28,885 nt of DNA from Fragilaria crotonensis (GCA_022925895.1 JAKSYS010000740.1:1-28885); one strand, 5' to 3'; shown: positions 9,324-18,897, counted from the first letter of the stretch. Notes: a model not told the origin generated them from the letters alone. Program-made: numbers and translations.

Positions 9324-10218
9324 TTAGCTGGGCTAATAATGGAAGGCGAGAATATGGAGTATCGCGGTCTTGGTGGCCTTTCACATGTTGAAGGTGGATC
9401 TCTGGCATCTCCGTAAGTAGAATTTGAATGCCTCGGATAACATCCCATTCAGGGATGAGCGGATCTAGGGGAACGGTACAAACTGACCTCCTGACATCGT
9501 GACTCAGGCCCGTTGGATGTCCTGACGCATCGCGTGATTGTTTCTGAAGCACCGTATCAATGAGACTTTGACTGTCGGTCGCCAAGGTTCCGAACCACTT
9601 GCCATGTTTTCCTGTAAATTCTGCGAGTCGTCTCAAGAAACATAGAAGAGATAAAAGGCCATAACTTTCCGATCGATACGCATGGGGAGAAGCGCTACGG
9701 GCAGGTCCCATACCGTATGCGCACCGTTCACCAATATCTGTACTCATTGTCCATCCAAAGGAACCCTGAATTTGATGCCAATCGGATCCGTCGCTAACCC
9801 CACGGACTCCATGTTCGAGAGCGACCGCGACTGAAAACGGATCGGCTTCCAGTTCCACGTGCTGCAGCAATTCCATTTCCCAATTAGGAAGCGAGGCAAT
9901 GAATTGAGCAAAAGTACCCGCGCATGGTGGAGTATTGACTTCCAAGATATAACTGTGCTGCACGATGGTCCATAAACCTGGGGAGGATTGTAACGCGAAA
10001 ATGGGGACTGCTAGAGATGGTAATGATTCCCAGGCACACGAAAGGGCAATTCTTGAAAAGCTCGATCCGAGACCGGTACGCACTTGACATAGTGATCCTG
10101 GATGCGTACCCAAAGTCGTCCTGATAACCAATAAGCTGGATGACGTTGATTCATCTGATGAAGAGGGAGAACCCAATCGCCAAGAGACTGACGAAGTTTT
10201 CCGTCGGGATGACTCCAA
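9196..10218 (-). pseudogene. Element B ORF2, RNase H domain
   Basis: Type I RNase H with all four acidic residues: D in GVSDGSD, E in YRSESYG, D in ATDSQSL and D in NVDADGQ, with VKGHQDRD before the last. All lie in one frame. The first 60 or so residues of the open frame are antisense-like noise: the true entry from the RT frame is a shift near 10030, and the exit towards the zinc-motif frame is near 9225. Spacing between the four acidic residues is normal for the LINE RNase H family. Confidence 0.82.
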
Positions 10219-11798
10219 AGACCATTAGCTTTTTTCCATAGCCTCCAAGTATTCGCCGACGGACTTTCTTGATGAATAACGGTCCCGTGTGTGAAACTGC
10301 TGAGAAGGGAATGAGTGCCTGATAGCTTACTATTGTCCAGCGAGCGACCGTCAATACTAGTCAAATCCGAAACCGTCGTCGCTTTCAGATACAAGCGACA
10401 ATAGTTCAGCTTACATATCTCTGCGGGCGTAAACTTGCCGGAATCGTGAATTGCATCCATAATACAAAAGTCATGTAATCGTTGGAGCTTTGGAAGATAT
10501 GGATTATCAAGACGCAATTTTGCGTTGATACTTGCGAGAAAAGTTCGGAGAGATTTAAGCCATTTCGATTCCAATTGGGGCAAAGAAGTGTGAACATTTT
10601 CCAGAAAGGGGTATGATACTCCCACCTGGGATTGAAACCACGATACAGCGATTCGGAGGAGTTTCCCTGCTATCGAGTTTGTACGCCATTGACGAACGAA
10701 CATCACGACCTGGGCCACCCCTTGTTGTACAATCAACGAGCGAAAACTGGCACCGCCGAGAGCGAGCGGGCCATACAAAATCGCCTTTTTTGTATTGCGA
10801 TTGAAACCACACCTCGGGATTATGATGGACATGGCTTTTCGTTGTACTTGGTCGAGGCATCGTGGCGACAATGATGAGTTCGACAGAGGATAGCTCACCG
10901 CTGGCAAATAGCATGCGAAGTAAAACGTCCATGCTTCCAACCGAGATAATGGACACTCCCACAAAAAAGCTGTGATAGAATCACTTTTTTTCTTAAGTTG
11001 CCGGTATTGCTCTCGTTGCGTCCCCGCTGGGTCTTTATAGTGTCCCAAGGTCTTGTGAGCGGCGAATGCAGGGAGGACACTCAACTGCTGTACCCCATCG
11101 TCGTTATACTCCCGAACTGTGATTGTTGCCTCTTCCGCCGAATGCTTTGGAACAAGAACGGGGGCACCCTGCATTGAGAATTGCCACTGTAAGATATGAT
11201 TCGAACATTTCGATAACTCCAATGCTCCTCCACTAGCTGTCAAGAGATTCGTCCAACATTGGGCATTGGATTGCGTCTGAGACACGATTTGCTGGACCGT
11301 ACGAGAGGAGCCGTCACTCTCGAAGGCATTCGTTTGACCGTTACAATCATCCACAAAGCCGATCAACCCTAGGTTGACTCGGACGTCCCCTTGGGTATCC
11401 CAGTACGTTGCCAAATCCGCTTGGGTATCGTAGCAATCGAATAGCGTACTGGAGAGGAAACACCAAATCGCCGGAGAATTGGCACTTCCTTGACCAGTGC
11501 CATAAATAGGAAAGTCGCTTTCATGGTGATATCCAATAGGAGAAATACCGAGTTCTGTGCGCACATGAAATTCCGCTTGTTCAAGCGTAGATGCATTACT
11601 TTCGGTCACAGTGGCCGGAACCCCGAACTTCTGACTGACTGTCATTCCGAGATTCGGTATGATACGATCATAGCAAGCTGTTGCATCATAATTTGTGAGG
11701 ACAACCGGTTTCCGAGTCGCCCGAGATCTCAAGTTGGAGCTCTTCAATGAATACTGGTTCGGTTGCATTCCGGAACGGTCTGGAGCCAAATTGGCCAT
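10011..11798 (-). CDS. Element B ORF2, reverse transcriptase palm and thumb
   Basis: About residues 25-590 of this frame carry the RT from motif A onward: NYDATACYDRI (D38), motif B GTGQGSANSPAIW, motif C GFVDDCNGQ (D150, D151), SGGALELSKCS, and the HKTLGHYKDP motif E-like block. A thumb follows, then the NYCRLYL and LWKKANGLWSHPDG connection region. The first 24 residues are out of frame; a shift at a G3 run near 11710 connects them with the fingers segment 11958-11686. The frame ends at a shift near 10030. Identity with A in motif blocks is very high. Confidence 0.86.
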   Translation of the reverse strand: MANLAPDRSGMQPNQYSLKSSNLRSRATRKPVVLTNYDATACYDRIIPNLGMTVSQKFGVPATVTESNASTLEQAEFHVRTELGISPIGYHHESDFPIYGTGQGSANSPAIWCFLSSTLFDCYDTQADLATYWDTQGDVRVNLGLIGFVDDCNGQTNAFESDGSSRTVQQIVSQTQSNAQCWTNLLTASGGALELSKCSNHILQWQFSMQGAPVLVPKHSAEEATITVREYNDDGVQQLSVLPAFAAHKTLGHYKDPAGTQREQYRQLKKKSDSITAFLWECPLSRLEAWTFYFACYLPAVSYPLSNSSLSPRCLDQVQRKAMSIIIPRCGFNRNTKKAILYGPLALGGASFRSLIVQQGVAQVVMFVRQWRTNSIAGKLLRIAVSWFQSQVGVSYPFLENVHTSLPQLESKWLKSLRTFLASINAKLRLDNPYLPKLQRLHDFCIMDAIHDSGKFTPAEICKLNYCRLYLKATTVSDLTSIDGRSLDNSKLSGTHSLLSSFTHGTVIHQESPSANTWRLWKKANGLWSHPDGKLRQSLGDWVLPLHQMNQRHPAYWLSGRLWVRIQDHYVKCVPVSDRAFQELPFRVPGNHYHL

Positions 11799-11958
11799 CG
11801 TTCAATAAACGGAAGTCTTCTGCTTGATGCATGGCCGCGCGCCATTTTATACCGAGAAACAAGTTGAAGTCCGCTTCATATATATGAATGACCCTGGTAC
11901 GATGCAAGCGCACATTGTCAGGGTCCTTGAATAATATAGTATTAACCACTTTTTCCAT
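11686..11958 (-). pseudogene. Element B ORF2, RT fingers segment between two frame shifts
   Basis: This short open segment carries the fingers block (NTILFKDPDNVRLHRTRVIH, then EADFN and LLNDGQFGSRPFRNA) that links the EEP/RT N-terminal frame to the palm frame. The upstream join is at a run of five A near 11950 and the downstream join at GGG near 11710. Alignment with the uninterrupted RT of element A shows that about one base is gained or lost at each point. Confidence 0.75.
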
Positions 11959-14216
11959 CGCTGGAATGAATAACCTCGCTCCAGTGAATAATTCATCAGG
12001 GTTAATCGCAAACGACGTAAAGCTTGCTGTTTGGAATTCAACTCATCTCGTCGGGCCTTGAATTCCGGTGTCAACTCGTCATCTGCAGCGTCGGATGAAT
12101 AATTATGTCTTGCAATGAGGGCTTTATAGTGTCCTAAATGCATACCCGATGGAGACGTTGTCGTAGATTCCGACCAAATCTTCAGTTTATCGCAGAAATC
12201 GTCGTCGCTTATTGTCGGACGCGTTTTATCCACGAAGGTGTGGTGGGCATATTGAAGATGCTGTAAGAGCAATTTTACATTCTCATCATAACCCGAGCTA
12301 TCGAATGTACCAAGCAAGATCTGTTGTTGAGTGACGCTCGTACCAGTGTAACCCAAAAGAGTAGACAAAGGCGGAATCGTGAAAGGTGTACCATGAGCCT
12401 GCCCAAAATGCTTTCTGTTCCTTTCCTGAAGGTGCCGAACAATCTCACTAGGGATATCGACTTGTGTCCACTGCGTGCAAGTTTTGGGATCATCGCCATC
12501 GTGTAATGGAATCTCTAACCGAACCACTCCTCCACGGTTAGTCTTTCCGCGGACATGCCGAAGCTTTTCGGTGACTGCCTTGATATCCTCAGCTTTCTTT
12601 AATCTCCGCAATCTCTGAGCTGTCACTTTATCCACTTTCAAGATGGATTTCTCTAACTCTTCTATCTTTTGTCGGCGTTCCATATTCCGAGTGACGTAGC
12701 TGTCCTTGACAATCCGACAAACCTCTTTATTCGCCCAACGAAGTAAACGCGAACAATGACTTGTATTCCGTGGAATTTCGTCAGTAGGCAAGTCTTCTCG
12801 GTACGCCTGAATTACACTGGAGCAATCAAATGTAGTTCGGAAGGCCGATAAACACTTTCGAAGGTAATGAACTCGTCGTCTCGCCCGAGCTAATTCCATG
12901 GACCACGCCGGTTCGCCAAACTGAGGGAGAGACTTTTCAGCGGCTAAACTGGCCGCTAACACGTCGCGGTCCAGTCGTTCCGCATATTGATGCCTGTTCC
13001 CTTCATGCGTTAACCGTTCGCATCGTTCGAAAGCATTATGTTTCAAAAGTAGCTCATACATTGCATCAATGTATACAGTGACTTGATGAGGATTGTTAGC
13101 CTTGAGCATGCGCCTCGTTGGAGTTGCCAAGTCTTGAGTCGGGCTTCCGAAGAGTATGTCAGTATGAAAGTCGATGAAGAATCCTCGATGATCAGAAGAC
13201 AATCGGGCGTTAAAGGCGTCATAGCCCATCGAAATCATTGCGTCTTTGAATCGCATACTGCCTAAAGCGTAGTCTAAACACTTGGAACCGCGAGCATACG
13301 TTGCTGGGACTTTGGATGAATGCCGACAAGTACTTAAGTTCACCAGGTTCAATTCTCCTGCCACGAAACTCAGACCATCGGGATCAGAACCGAACTCTTC
13401 ATTAAAATCGCCTACTAACAGGATATCGGATCCTGCGCGTTGATAGTACCTTAAAGAGGCCAACAGATCTCGACGAAAAGCAGACCTTGGATTCTGCACC
13501 GCGTCGTTGGATTGCAGCAACAGACTCCTATGTTGACCAGCCACGGTTAGATTTCCTTCTTGCGCCCCGCGTTTATCAACCGGTTGATATGCCGAGACAA
13601 TGACCAATTTGATCCCCGACTGACCGACAAACTCTTGATCACCCATCGGCCCCACCGGTCTTGTGTTTGGTGTATGATTCGCCCGGAGAAACTTCCAATC
13701 GTTAGAAGGAACGTCCCCGGGTTTATATGGCGTCATAAATGGAATAGGAGTTGTCCCTGCGATGAACTTGGTTCGGTTCCAGTATTGTTTAACGGTATCG
13801 TACAAAATGCTACGAATACTCATTTGCGTTACATCAAGATTATGCTCTTGACCGCAAAAAACATCCGCTTGAACTTCTTGAATAACAGCACACACATCGT
13901 TAAGTTGTCCTCCACGCCTATCGATTGAAAGTCCATTTACATTTTGAACATACACTCGAGTATGATTCGGTGCTTTGGGAGTTAAAAGATCTCCCCATGG
14001 ATTATTCTCACAAAGATTACTCCGAGTAAGGAAACAAGGTCGTCGCCCACGAGGGCCTGATACGTCCAACTCAGTCGGTGCTGTGGATCTGCTGAAAAGA
14101 TTTTTCCATTGTGCCTGTGCGCGCTCTAACGATGGATTGACATTTGAAGGAGGTGGGTCAACGATGTCGATTCCCAAACCTTCTCCCTGCATCTCGTGTT
14201 CCGCTGGAGGAATCAT
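11847..14216 (-). CDS. Element B ORF2, N-terminal 780 residues: endonuclease, linker and RT entry
   Basis: This is the only copy with the whole endonuclease and linker in one frame. EEP motifs: QNVNGLSIDRRGG (N), QADVFCGQEHNLD (E), LVIVSAYQP, ILLVGDFNEEF (D, N), KCLDYALG and SSDHRGFFIDF (D-H). A charged linker (about residues 370-620) has EGNRHQYAERLDRDVLAASL and ERRQKIEELE blocks. The RT entry block TSPSGMHLGHYKAL is near residue 690. The ATG at 14216 overlaps ORF1 by 59 nt and again forms ATGA, but here ORF1 is not in the frame that would stop at that TGA. The last 35 residues are out of frame after an A5 run near 11950. Confidence 0.87.
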   Translation of the reverse strand: MIPPAEHEMQGEGLGIDIVDPPPSNVNPSLERAQAQWKNLFSRSTAPTELDVSGPRGRRPCFLTRSNLCENNPWGDLLTPKAPNHTRVYVQNVNGLSIDRRGGQLNDVCAVIQEVQADVFCGQEHNLDVTQMSIRSILYDTVKQYWNRTKFIAGTTPIPFMTPYKPGDVPSNDWKFLRANHTPNTRPVGPMGDQEFVGQSGIKLVIVSAYQPVDKRGAQEGNLTVAGQHRSLLLQSNDAVQNPRSAFRRDLLASLRYYQRAGSDILLVGDFNEEFGSDPDGLSFVAGELNLVNLSTCRHSSKVPATYARGSKCLDYALGSMRFKDAMISMGYDAFNARLSSDHRGFFIDFHTDILFGSPTQDLATPTRRMLKANNPHQVTVYIDAMYELLLKHNAFERCERLTHEGNRHQYAERLDRDVLAASLAAEKSLPQFGEPAWSMELARARRRVHYLRKCLSAFRTTFDCSSVIQAYREDLPTDEIPRNTSHCSRLLRWANKEVCRIVKDSYVTRNMERRQKIEELEKSILKVDKVTAQRLRRLKKAEDIKAVTEKLRHVRGKTNRGGVVRLEIPLHDGDDPKTCTQWTQVDIPSEIVRHLQERNRKHFGQAHGTPFTIPPLSTLLGYTGTSVTQQQILLGTFDSSGYDENVKLLLQHLQYAHHTFVDKTRPTISDDDFCDKLKIWSESTTTSPSGMHLGHYKALIARHNYSSDAADDELTPEFKARRDELNSKQQALRRLRLTLMNYSLERGYSFQRWKKWLILYYSRTLTMCACIVPGSFIYMKRTSTCFSV

Positions 14217-17055
14217 GAGTCACTCGCTCCAGCGTGATCCAATGAAGAATTGTATTGTGGATCAAGGGAGCCGTTTGTTGAGTGTTGTTATGTTGGTAAT
14301 CCGTTACGTCCGTATCCGACGATGGATTGTGCCTACTGACGTCCTGTTGGTCTGAGGTGCGATTGCTTTGATATTCAAACGTGGTATCGAGATTCGTGCA
14401 AACGTCCATATACTCTGCGTCTACCTGCTCTGGATAATCTTCTTGTAAGCGCGAATGATCAGACTCTTCCAAATGAAACTTCTTGTTCCCAACTAATTTC
14501 CGATGTGACCGTTGTTTCTTCTTCTCCGGAGAGCAATAGACGATGGATGAAGCTGATGAGTCAACTGAATTAGCATGTGACTGTGACGACCCAGAGTCGG
14601 AGCTCGCGCTACTGGTAGAATAATTGTCGACGCCCGCTCTTTGTGCATTGTCCGAAGACGTGGCTGGTTTTTTATGCACTCGAGTAGTGGTTGTAGCTTG
14701 TGTGCGATCGGATTCCATTTTTGTGGCCAAATCTTCCATAAATGCGGACAGCTTTTCGAAGTGCGCATGTAGATCAAGCATTGTTGTCGACATCTTATGT
14801 TGGTTCTCCATATTCGTGATCAATCTTTTGTTCATCGCTGCGAATTGCTCAGTATTTTGAATTTTCATTTCTTCCATGTCTGTGGAAATGTGTTTCTGTG
14901 CCTCGCTTGACTTCTCCATATGTTCTGTTACTATCTCCAGTTTATCGGTGACCGCGGCTAATTTCTTATCGAGATCATCAATCCGACTGAATTGTTGCTC
15001 AATCGACAATAAACGCTGCGATGATTTCTTCCCTGACACATCGAGTGCATCCAATTTCTGCTGCATCGATTGTTCCAATTCCGAGAATCTTGCATCCGCC
15101 GAATACTTAGACGCGTGAGTAAGTGAATGTGTTGACCCTGTACTTTTATCTTCGTCCGTCCCAATAGATGTACCTCCGAAACTATTGAGATCCTCCGAAG
15201 CGTGTCTCTTGTTTGCGAACGCTGTTTGGTTACGATCATGAACATTAAGCTGTGCCGCTTCGACTGGAGTTGGCCACTCCGAACTCTTATTCGATCGTGC
15301 GCGGGCGTGATTCGTGCCCCACGCTCTCTCTCTTCCTTCTGCGATTGGCGGTGACTTTGTGCCTAATTCCTGAGTGGGTTGATTCCATTCTGCTGCCGAT
15401 GAAAGTTTATCAAGAAACGATACATTAGCTTCGACTTCCGCTTGGATATGTATGACATCGGGTAGTCCAGGGAGATTATCTCTGTAGCGTGCCTCACGTT
15501 TATTTGGAGGATACAATCGCGATTTGTACATCCGCCACTCCTGTTGGACCTTCTGGAAATACTGACTTGGGACCAACAAATATGCTTTGTGATCCGGGGT
15601 TCCGTTTACCACGTCGCACAATGCCGAGGAAATATTGTCGGTAGCCTGAAGTTGTGAGGCCCATTCGCGAGTGGATCTTTCGGTCGTGGTGCCATCTTCG
15701 TTGTACTCAACTCTCGTCTGATCTAAATGATTAATGTTCGGTGACATAGTGATGGCTTTCAACGATCTTGCCCACCTCTCATGAACTTGAAAATGGCTGC
15801 GAATTTTTTCATCCGTCATAGTGCCCAATGCGTAACGTGGAATGAACAATGCACTCCCATGACCTGTCAAGACTAGAAGCAATGCCTGGCATAGAGGCAT
15901 GACATGTTTCTCCCCACAATGGATACGGAGGTGAGGAATCAATTGGTCCATGGGAGTCTTTTTGTAACGCACGACGTCAAAGTACGGGGTATTTTTTGGA
16001 AGCAAACTTCGTAAGAACTGAGTGTAGCGATGAACTTGTGTGGTGTTTGGCGCTTTCAGCAGAATGTACCCTGCGTTGACCATCTTTCCACTCGTGCTGC
16101 TTGAATTCGAAATTGAGACTTCCAGTTTTAAGGACTTGAAGGTCCTCGTTGTTTTGTTTGACCGCACCCACTGGCCTGGAGTGACACTAAAACCGATTCG
16201 AAGCCCGAAGATGATCTGAGACTGTGAATGAGCCATCGTGATAGTCGGCGTAATAAAATCGCGAAGTTCGACAGCTGTCATATTCTGCGCTGATTTAAAC
16301 ACCGACAAATCTTCACTCTCCCAACGATACAAATTACCAACTTCCGGAGGAACCATAGTTTGGACGATCTCGTGGATGGTTTCGTTCATTTTCTTTTTAT
16401 CCTTTTCGTACTCATGAGTATTCTCTGGTGGAGTCCATTTGACAGTTACTCGGTGCGTGCCATCGTTTGTTGGAATATTTGGATGAGGTGGAGGTTTCGA
16501 CATTATGGTCGTGGTGCCTTGAGATGCGATATCGGGGCCTTGATTGTCATTTATGACGAACATCTCTTCTTCTCTTTCTTCTTCATCTTCCTCGGTAACT
16601 GTAGTAACAGGTGGTAATCCTTGAGACCAAGATAATTTAGAGGATCGTTTCTTGTTCGGACGATTTGCAACCGTTAAGACTGATTTACTCAAACTACTAG
16701 GGGACGACATTTCTGAAGAAGCACGGGACCTGGGAGTGACGATGGGATGAGTACTAGCGGGAAGTTGTTCTTGAGCGGTGGAATTCGGAGGACTTTTCGA
16801 ACGTCTGCGTCGTTGGACTGGAATCCATGCCGACTGATCGTCCGTATCCATACGGTGCATGAAGGGCATTGTCTTCCATGAGTACGCCAACGTATCGGTT
16901 TCATTTAGAGTCATGGGATCAAAATGGAGAAGATAGACTCGAGAGACATCCATAGCCCATTTGTTCAACAATGGGGGAATATGCATTTCTTGATCAATAT
17001 AGAAGCGAAAGTTATACCAAATCGCTCGATGAACTTGGAGCGGATTTGTCTCCAT
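14158..17055 (-). CDS. Element B ORF1 main segment (965 residues)
   Basis: A long intact frame homologous to ORF1 of D and, weakly, of A. In order: an N-terminal IWYNFRFYIDQ helix-strand block; an S/T/P- and E-rich spacer; a globular core (about residues 200-560) with GTHRVTVKW, GYILLKAP and HCGEKHVMPLCQALL blocks; a PGLPDVIHI block; a second spacer; and a long coiled coil (about 680-815, RFSELEQSMQQKLDALD to KMESDR). The tail is low in complexity (S, D, N, Q rich). No CCHC or nuclease motif is seen. The ATG at 17055 is internal: the natural N-terminus lies upstream in the other frame, joined by a -1 shift near 17135. Probably the RNA-binding RNP protein. Confidence 0.78.
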   Translation of the reverse strand: METNPLQVHRAIWYNFRFYIDQEMHIPPLLNKWAMDVSRVYLLHFDPMTLNETDTLAYSWKTMPFMHRMDTDDQSAWIPVQRRRRSKSPPNSTAQEQLPASTHPIVTPRSRASSEMSSPSSLSKSVLTVANRPNKKRSSKLSWSQGLPPVTTVTEEDEEEREEEMFVINDNQGPDIASQGTTTIMSKPPPHPNIPTNDGTHRVTVKWTPPENTHEYEKDKKKMNETIHEIVQTMVPPEVGNLYRWESEDLSVFKSAQNMTAVELRDFITPTITMAHSQSQIIFGLRIGFSVTPGQWVRSNKTTRTFKSLKLEVSISNSSSTSGKMVNAGYILLKAPNTTQVHRYTQFLRSLLPKNTPYFDVVRYKKTPMDQLIPHLRIHCGEKHVMPLCQALLLVLTGHGSALFIPRYALGTMTDEKIRSHFQVHERWARSLKAITMSPNINHLDQTRVEYNEDGTTTERSTREWASQLQATDNISSALCDVVNGTPDHKAYLLVPSQYFQKVQQEWRMYKSRLYPPNKREARYRDNLPGLPDVIHIQAEVEANVSFLDKLSSAAEWNQPTQELGTKSPPIAEGRERAWGTNHARARSNKSSEWPTPVEAAQLNVHDRNQTAFANKRHASEDLNSFGGTSIGTDEDKSTGSTHSLTHASKYSADARFSELEQSMQQKLDALDVSGKKSSQRLLSIEQQFSRIDDLDKKLAAVTDKLEIVTEHMEKSSEAQKHISTDMEEMKIQNTEQFAAMNKRLITNMENQHKMSTTMLDLHAHFEKLSAFMEDLATKMESDRTQATTTTRVHKKPATSSDNAQRAGVDNYSTSSASSDSGSSQSHANSVDSSASSIVYCSPEKKKQRSHRKLVGNKKFHLEESDHSRLQEDYPEQVDAEYMDVCTNLDTTFEYQSNRTSDQQDVSRHNPSSDTDVTDYQHNNTQQTAPLIHNTILHWITLERVTHDSSSGTRDAGRRFGNRHR

Positions 17056-17372
17056 CGCCTCCCATAGTTTATCGCAATCAAAACAGTCTTCGAATACGAA
17101 GAAACCGAGAAGAAGATAACGACACCACTGCTCTTCGTTCCTTTCTGGCGATAAGCATACGCGTTAGCCTCGCGGCGAGCTCGTTCCTCAGATGAGAACC
17201 AATCTGGTCCTTCGATCGTCGGATGAGGGAGCCAATTGTCACATTGGAAACCCTCCAACGGTTGCAACGGGTCCCAATCCTTGGGATAAGCGGATGGAAT
17301 CACAAGAGCCGTTCCATCGGTCATGGTCATGGTGCTTGGGGTACGCGACAACTTCCTATTTGGTGTACGCAA
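16965..17372 (-). pseudogene. Element B ORF1, N-terminal segment before the frame shift
   Basis: Residues up to AYAYRQKG align with the N-terminus of D ORF1 (D-DP, W-P, SEER-R/TDEDRKSR and A-YR positions). The start could be 17372 or the tandem Met at 17336 or 17330. Near 17135 (AGAAAGGAAC) the conserved sequence moves to the -1 frame, where W-CRYLLLGFF matches W-YRFCTLGRY of D. The remainder of this frame down to 16965 is therefore not ORF1 protein. Element D breaks at a different place, so a programmed shift is unlikely. Confidence 0.65.
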
Positions 17373-17455
17373 TTACGGACTGCGGACAGACTGTACTTGC
17401 GAAACTCTAAACTAGAAAATTGTGTATAAACATGTAATGAAGAGTTTAGTATAAC

Positions 17456-17800
17456 CAACAATTCATTCTCTATTATATTGTTTGCATCCTTAAAAGGTCT
17501 TGTGTTTAATATTCTTTGAGGTCAACTTTTCTCAAGGTCTGTTGTTTCAGATTTAATATTGGACTCTTATTCGTGAAGATACAGTATGAAATGTGGAGTT
17601 GGTGCATGTTCAAATCACGATTGAACACTAAAAATTCAATCTCAATTCTATTTTTGTTTGCATCCTCAGCAGGGTTGTTTCCTTCAGAGGTCTTGTGTTA
17701 AACATTCTTTGAGGTCAACTATCCTCAAGGTATGTTGTTACAGATTTAAAATTGGAAAGTTACAAGGGAAGATACAGAACAAAATGCACATTCGGTTCAT
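17456..17800. repeat. Imperfect tandem repeat, two units of about 190 bp
   Basis: Two diverged direct copies. The segment from 17496 (GGTCTTGTGTTTAATATTC) recurs at 17689 with a few changes, offset 193 bp. TTTGCATCCT at 17481 recurs at 17657, offset 176 bp, so the second unit carries about 17 extra bases. GAAGATACAG recurs at 17574 and 17769. The region is A+T richer than the elements on either side and has no convincing open frame. It separates the 5' end of element B from the coding remnant next to element C. Confidence 0.65.
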
Positions 17801-17874
17801 TTGCAAATGTCGAGCGCTGTCTGGAGCTGGATGCGGAGGTCGGTGGGCGAGCTGGGTGCAATAGAACCCTTGTT

Positions 17875-18249
17875 TCATGTAGAACTTGAGCGTTGCTTCT
17901 GATACATCCATCCCGAGTACTCCCGGAGGAGCTCGTTGCTGCCTTTCTCACCTTTGACTCCGAGGGGTACCGTCTTAGGATAGAACATGAAGATGATGAA
18001 GCCGCCAGGGTTTGCTCGGTTAGGGTCTTGCGAGAGGAATCCGTGAGAGAGTAACTTGTGGAAACCGCCGGCGGAAACGTCCCCTCCCAGTCCCTGGTTT
18101 CGGACTGGATTAGGTTAAACGCCTTTTGTGGCGTTTTACTCGATGCGAGGCTCTTCATGAACGTTGTCATCGCGGGCTCTACGTTCATCCGTCGAGTGCA
18201 AAGAGACGTGAAGAGGTCGCGTTGTGTCGGGCCCATGGTTTTTGATATC
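17875..18249 (-). pseudogene. Unidentified coding remnant, probably host, cut by element C
   Basis: Directly after the T-tail of element C the minus strand reads a protein-like stretch (MGPTQRDLFTSLCTRRM, then LIQSETRDWEG). At a G4 run near 18082 it moves by one base into a second protein-like frame (GGFHKLLSHGFLSQDPNRAN, later GGFIIFMFYPKTVPLG and LLREYSGWMYQKQ), ending at TGA 17875-17877. It resembles none of the retrotransposon domains. Residue composition and GC are gene-like, and the upstream part is interrupted exactly at the element C tail. I do not recognise the family. It could be a host gene or a fragment of another repeat. Confidence 0.4.
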
Positions 18250-18355
18250 AAAAAAAAAACCTCAAAATCTACTTTACGTGCTGCCGCGACATCCAACGCC
18301 GAAGTAATAGCATGAGACGGTGTGACTCTTGTGGTCCATGGCGGTATTACATGCC
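18250..18355 (-). other. 3' UTR and T-tail of element C
   Basis: After the ORF2 stop (18356-18358) the coding strand runs about 96 bp and ends AGATTTTGAGG followed by ten T (18250-18259). The last 25 bp before the tail are nearly identical to the end of element A. The base after the tail begins GATATC of the flank. Confidence 0.7.
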
Positions 18356-18897
18356 TTATGGTACCGGGTGGAAATACGACCGTATCGATCGGACGCCCTG
18401 AATAGATTTTTCTTTGACTCGACGTATACTGTCCTTGAATAATTGGCCATGCATCGAAATCCAGTTCCGTGTAACCCAGTTCGGCGTCTGCAGATGAGTT
18501 CGAACGTCAGTATGTAACATGCGTTGGATGGACGGCTCCATGTGTTGCCGAGTATCGTATATTTCCCTCAGTTGGCTTGCGACGGCAGCTCGCTCTGCTG
18601 CTGTTTCTCTGTCATGTTGTGTCCGTGGACGTCACCATTCCGCTGCTTCCACACCACTTCCCATTGCGTCCAGATTGTTACGATAAGCCGTTGTTGCCAC
18701 TGAATCCCTGTGCGGCGAAATTTCGTGTGGTTGCGGTGATTTTGGTAGTAGTCTTCTTGCATGCGAGCCCATTCAACACTAAAACGACCATTAAATAGTT
18801 GTCTCCACCCGATGAGATTTTGCTGCCGAATAAGTTTGCCAACATTTGTGTGAAACAGTACTGGGTTGATTTCATCGGGTTGCTGGGGTCCAGCCAC
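18356..18897 (-). pseudogene. Element C ORF2, C-terminal region with PIP-like tail
   Basis: Two open segments (18897-18568 and 18541-18356) joined near 18550. The first holds RQQNLIGWRQLFNGRFSVEW and the W-WK-RN-HG helix shared with A and B. The second holds NWVTRNWISMHGQLFKDSIR, a basic helix (RRVKEKSIQ), the PIP-like V-R-S-I-R-S-Y-F (18371-18394) and the stop. The frame between this region and the zinc motif passes through the open segment ending at 18678. Confidence 0.72.

Larger units (their letters stand above)
8153..17412 (-). mobile_element. Element B: near full-length non-LTR retrotransposon
   Basis: Minus-strand element with a long ORF1 (from 17372 or 17336 to 14158), ORF2 from 14216 to 8250, a 92-bp 3' UTR and a short T-tail. 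ORF2 domain order equals that of A. The 3' end is placed at 8153 because CACTAGG followed by T5 matches the AGG-Tn ends of the other copies. The 5' end near 17412 is weak: it rests on a 7-bp repeat, TAGAAAA, at 17413-17419 and 8150-8156. The copy lies directly upstream of element A in the same orientation, with about 45 bp between its tail and the A ORF1 start. Confidence 0.82.

Noticed and set aside
8250..17372. LTR retrotransposon, DIRS, Penelope or group II intron origin
   Set aside because: There are no LTRs, protease, integrase, tyrosine recombinase or GIY-YIG domain. EEP, RT, RNase H and TSDs point to a LINE.
17413..18249. tRNA, snRNA or other RNA gene in the non-element gap
   Set aside because: No cloverleaf, box A/B pair or other RNA signature could be made out by eye.
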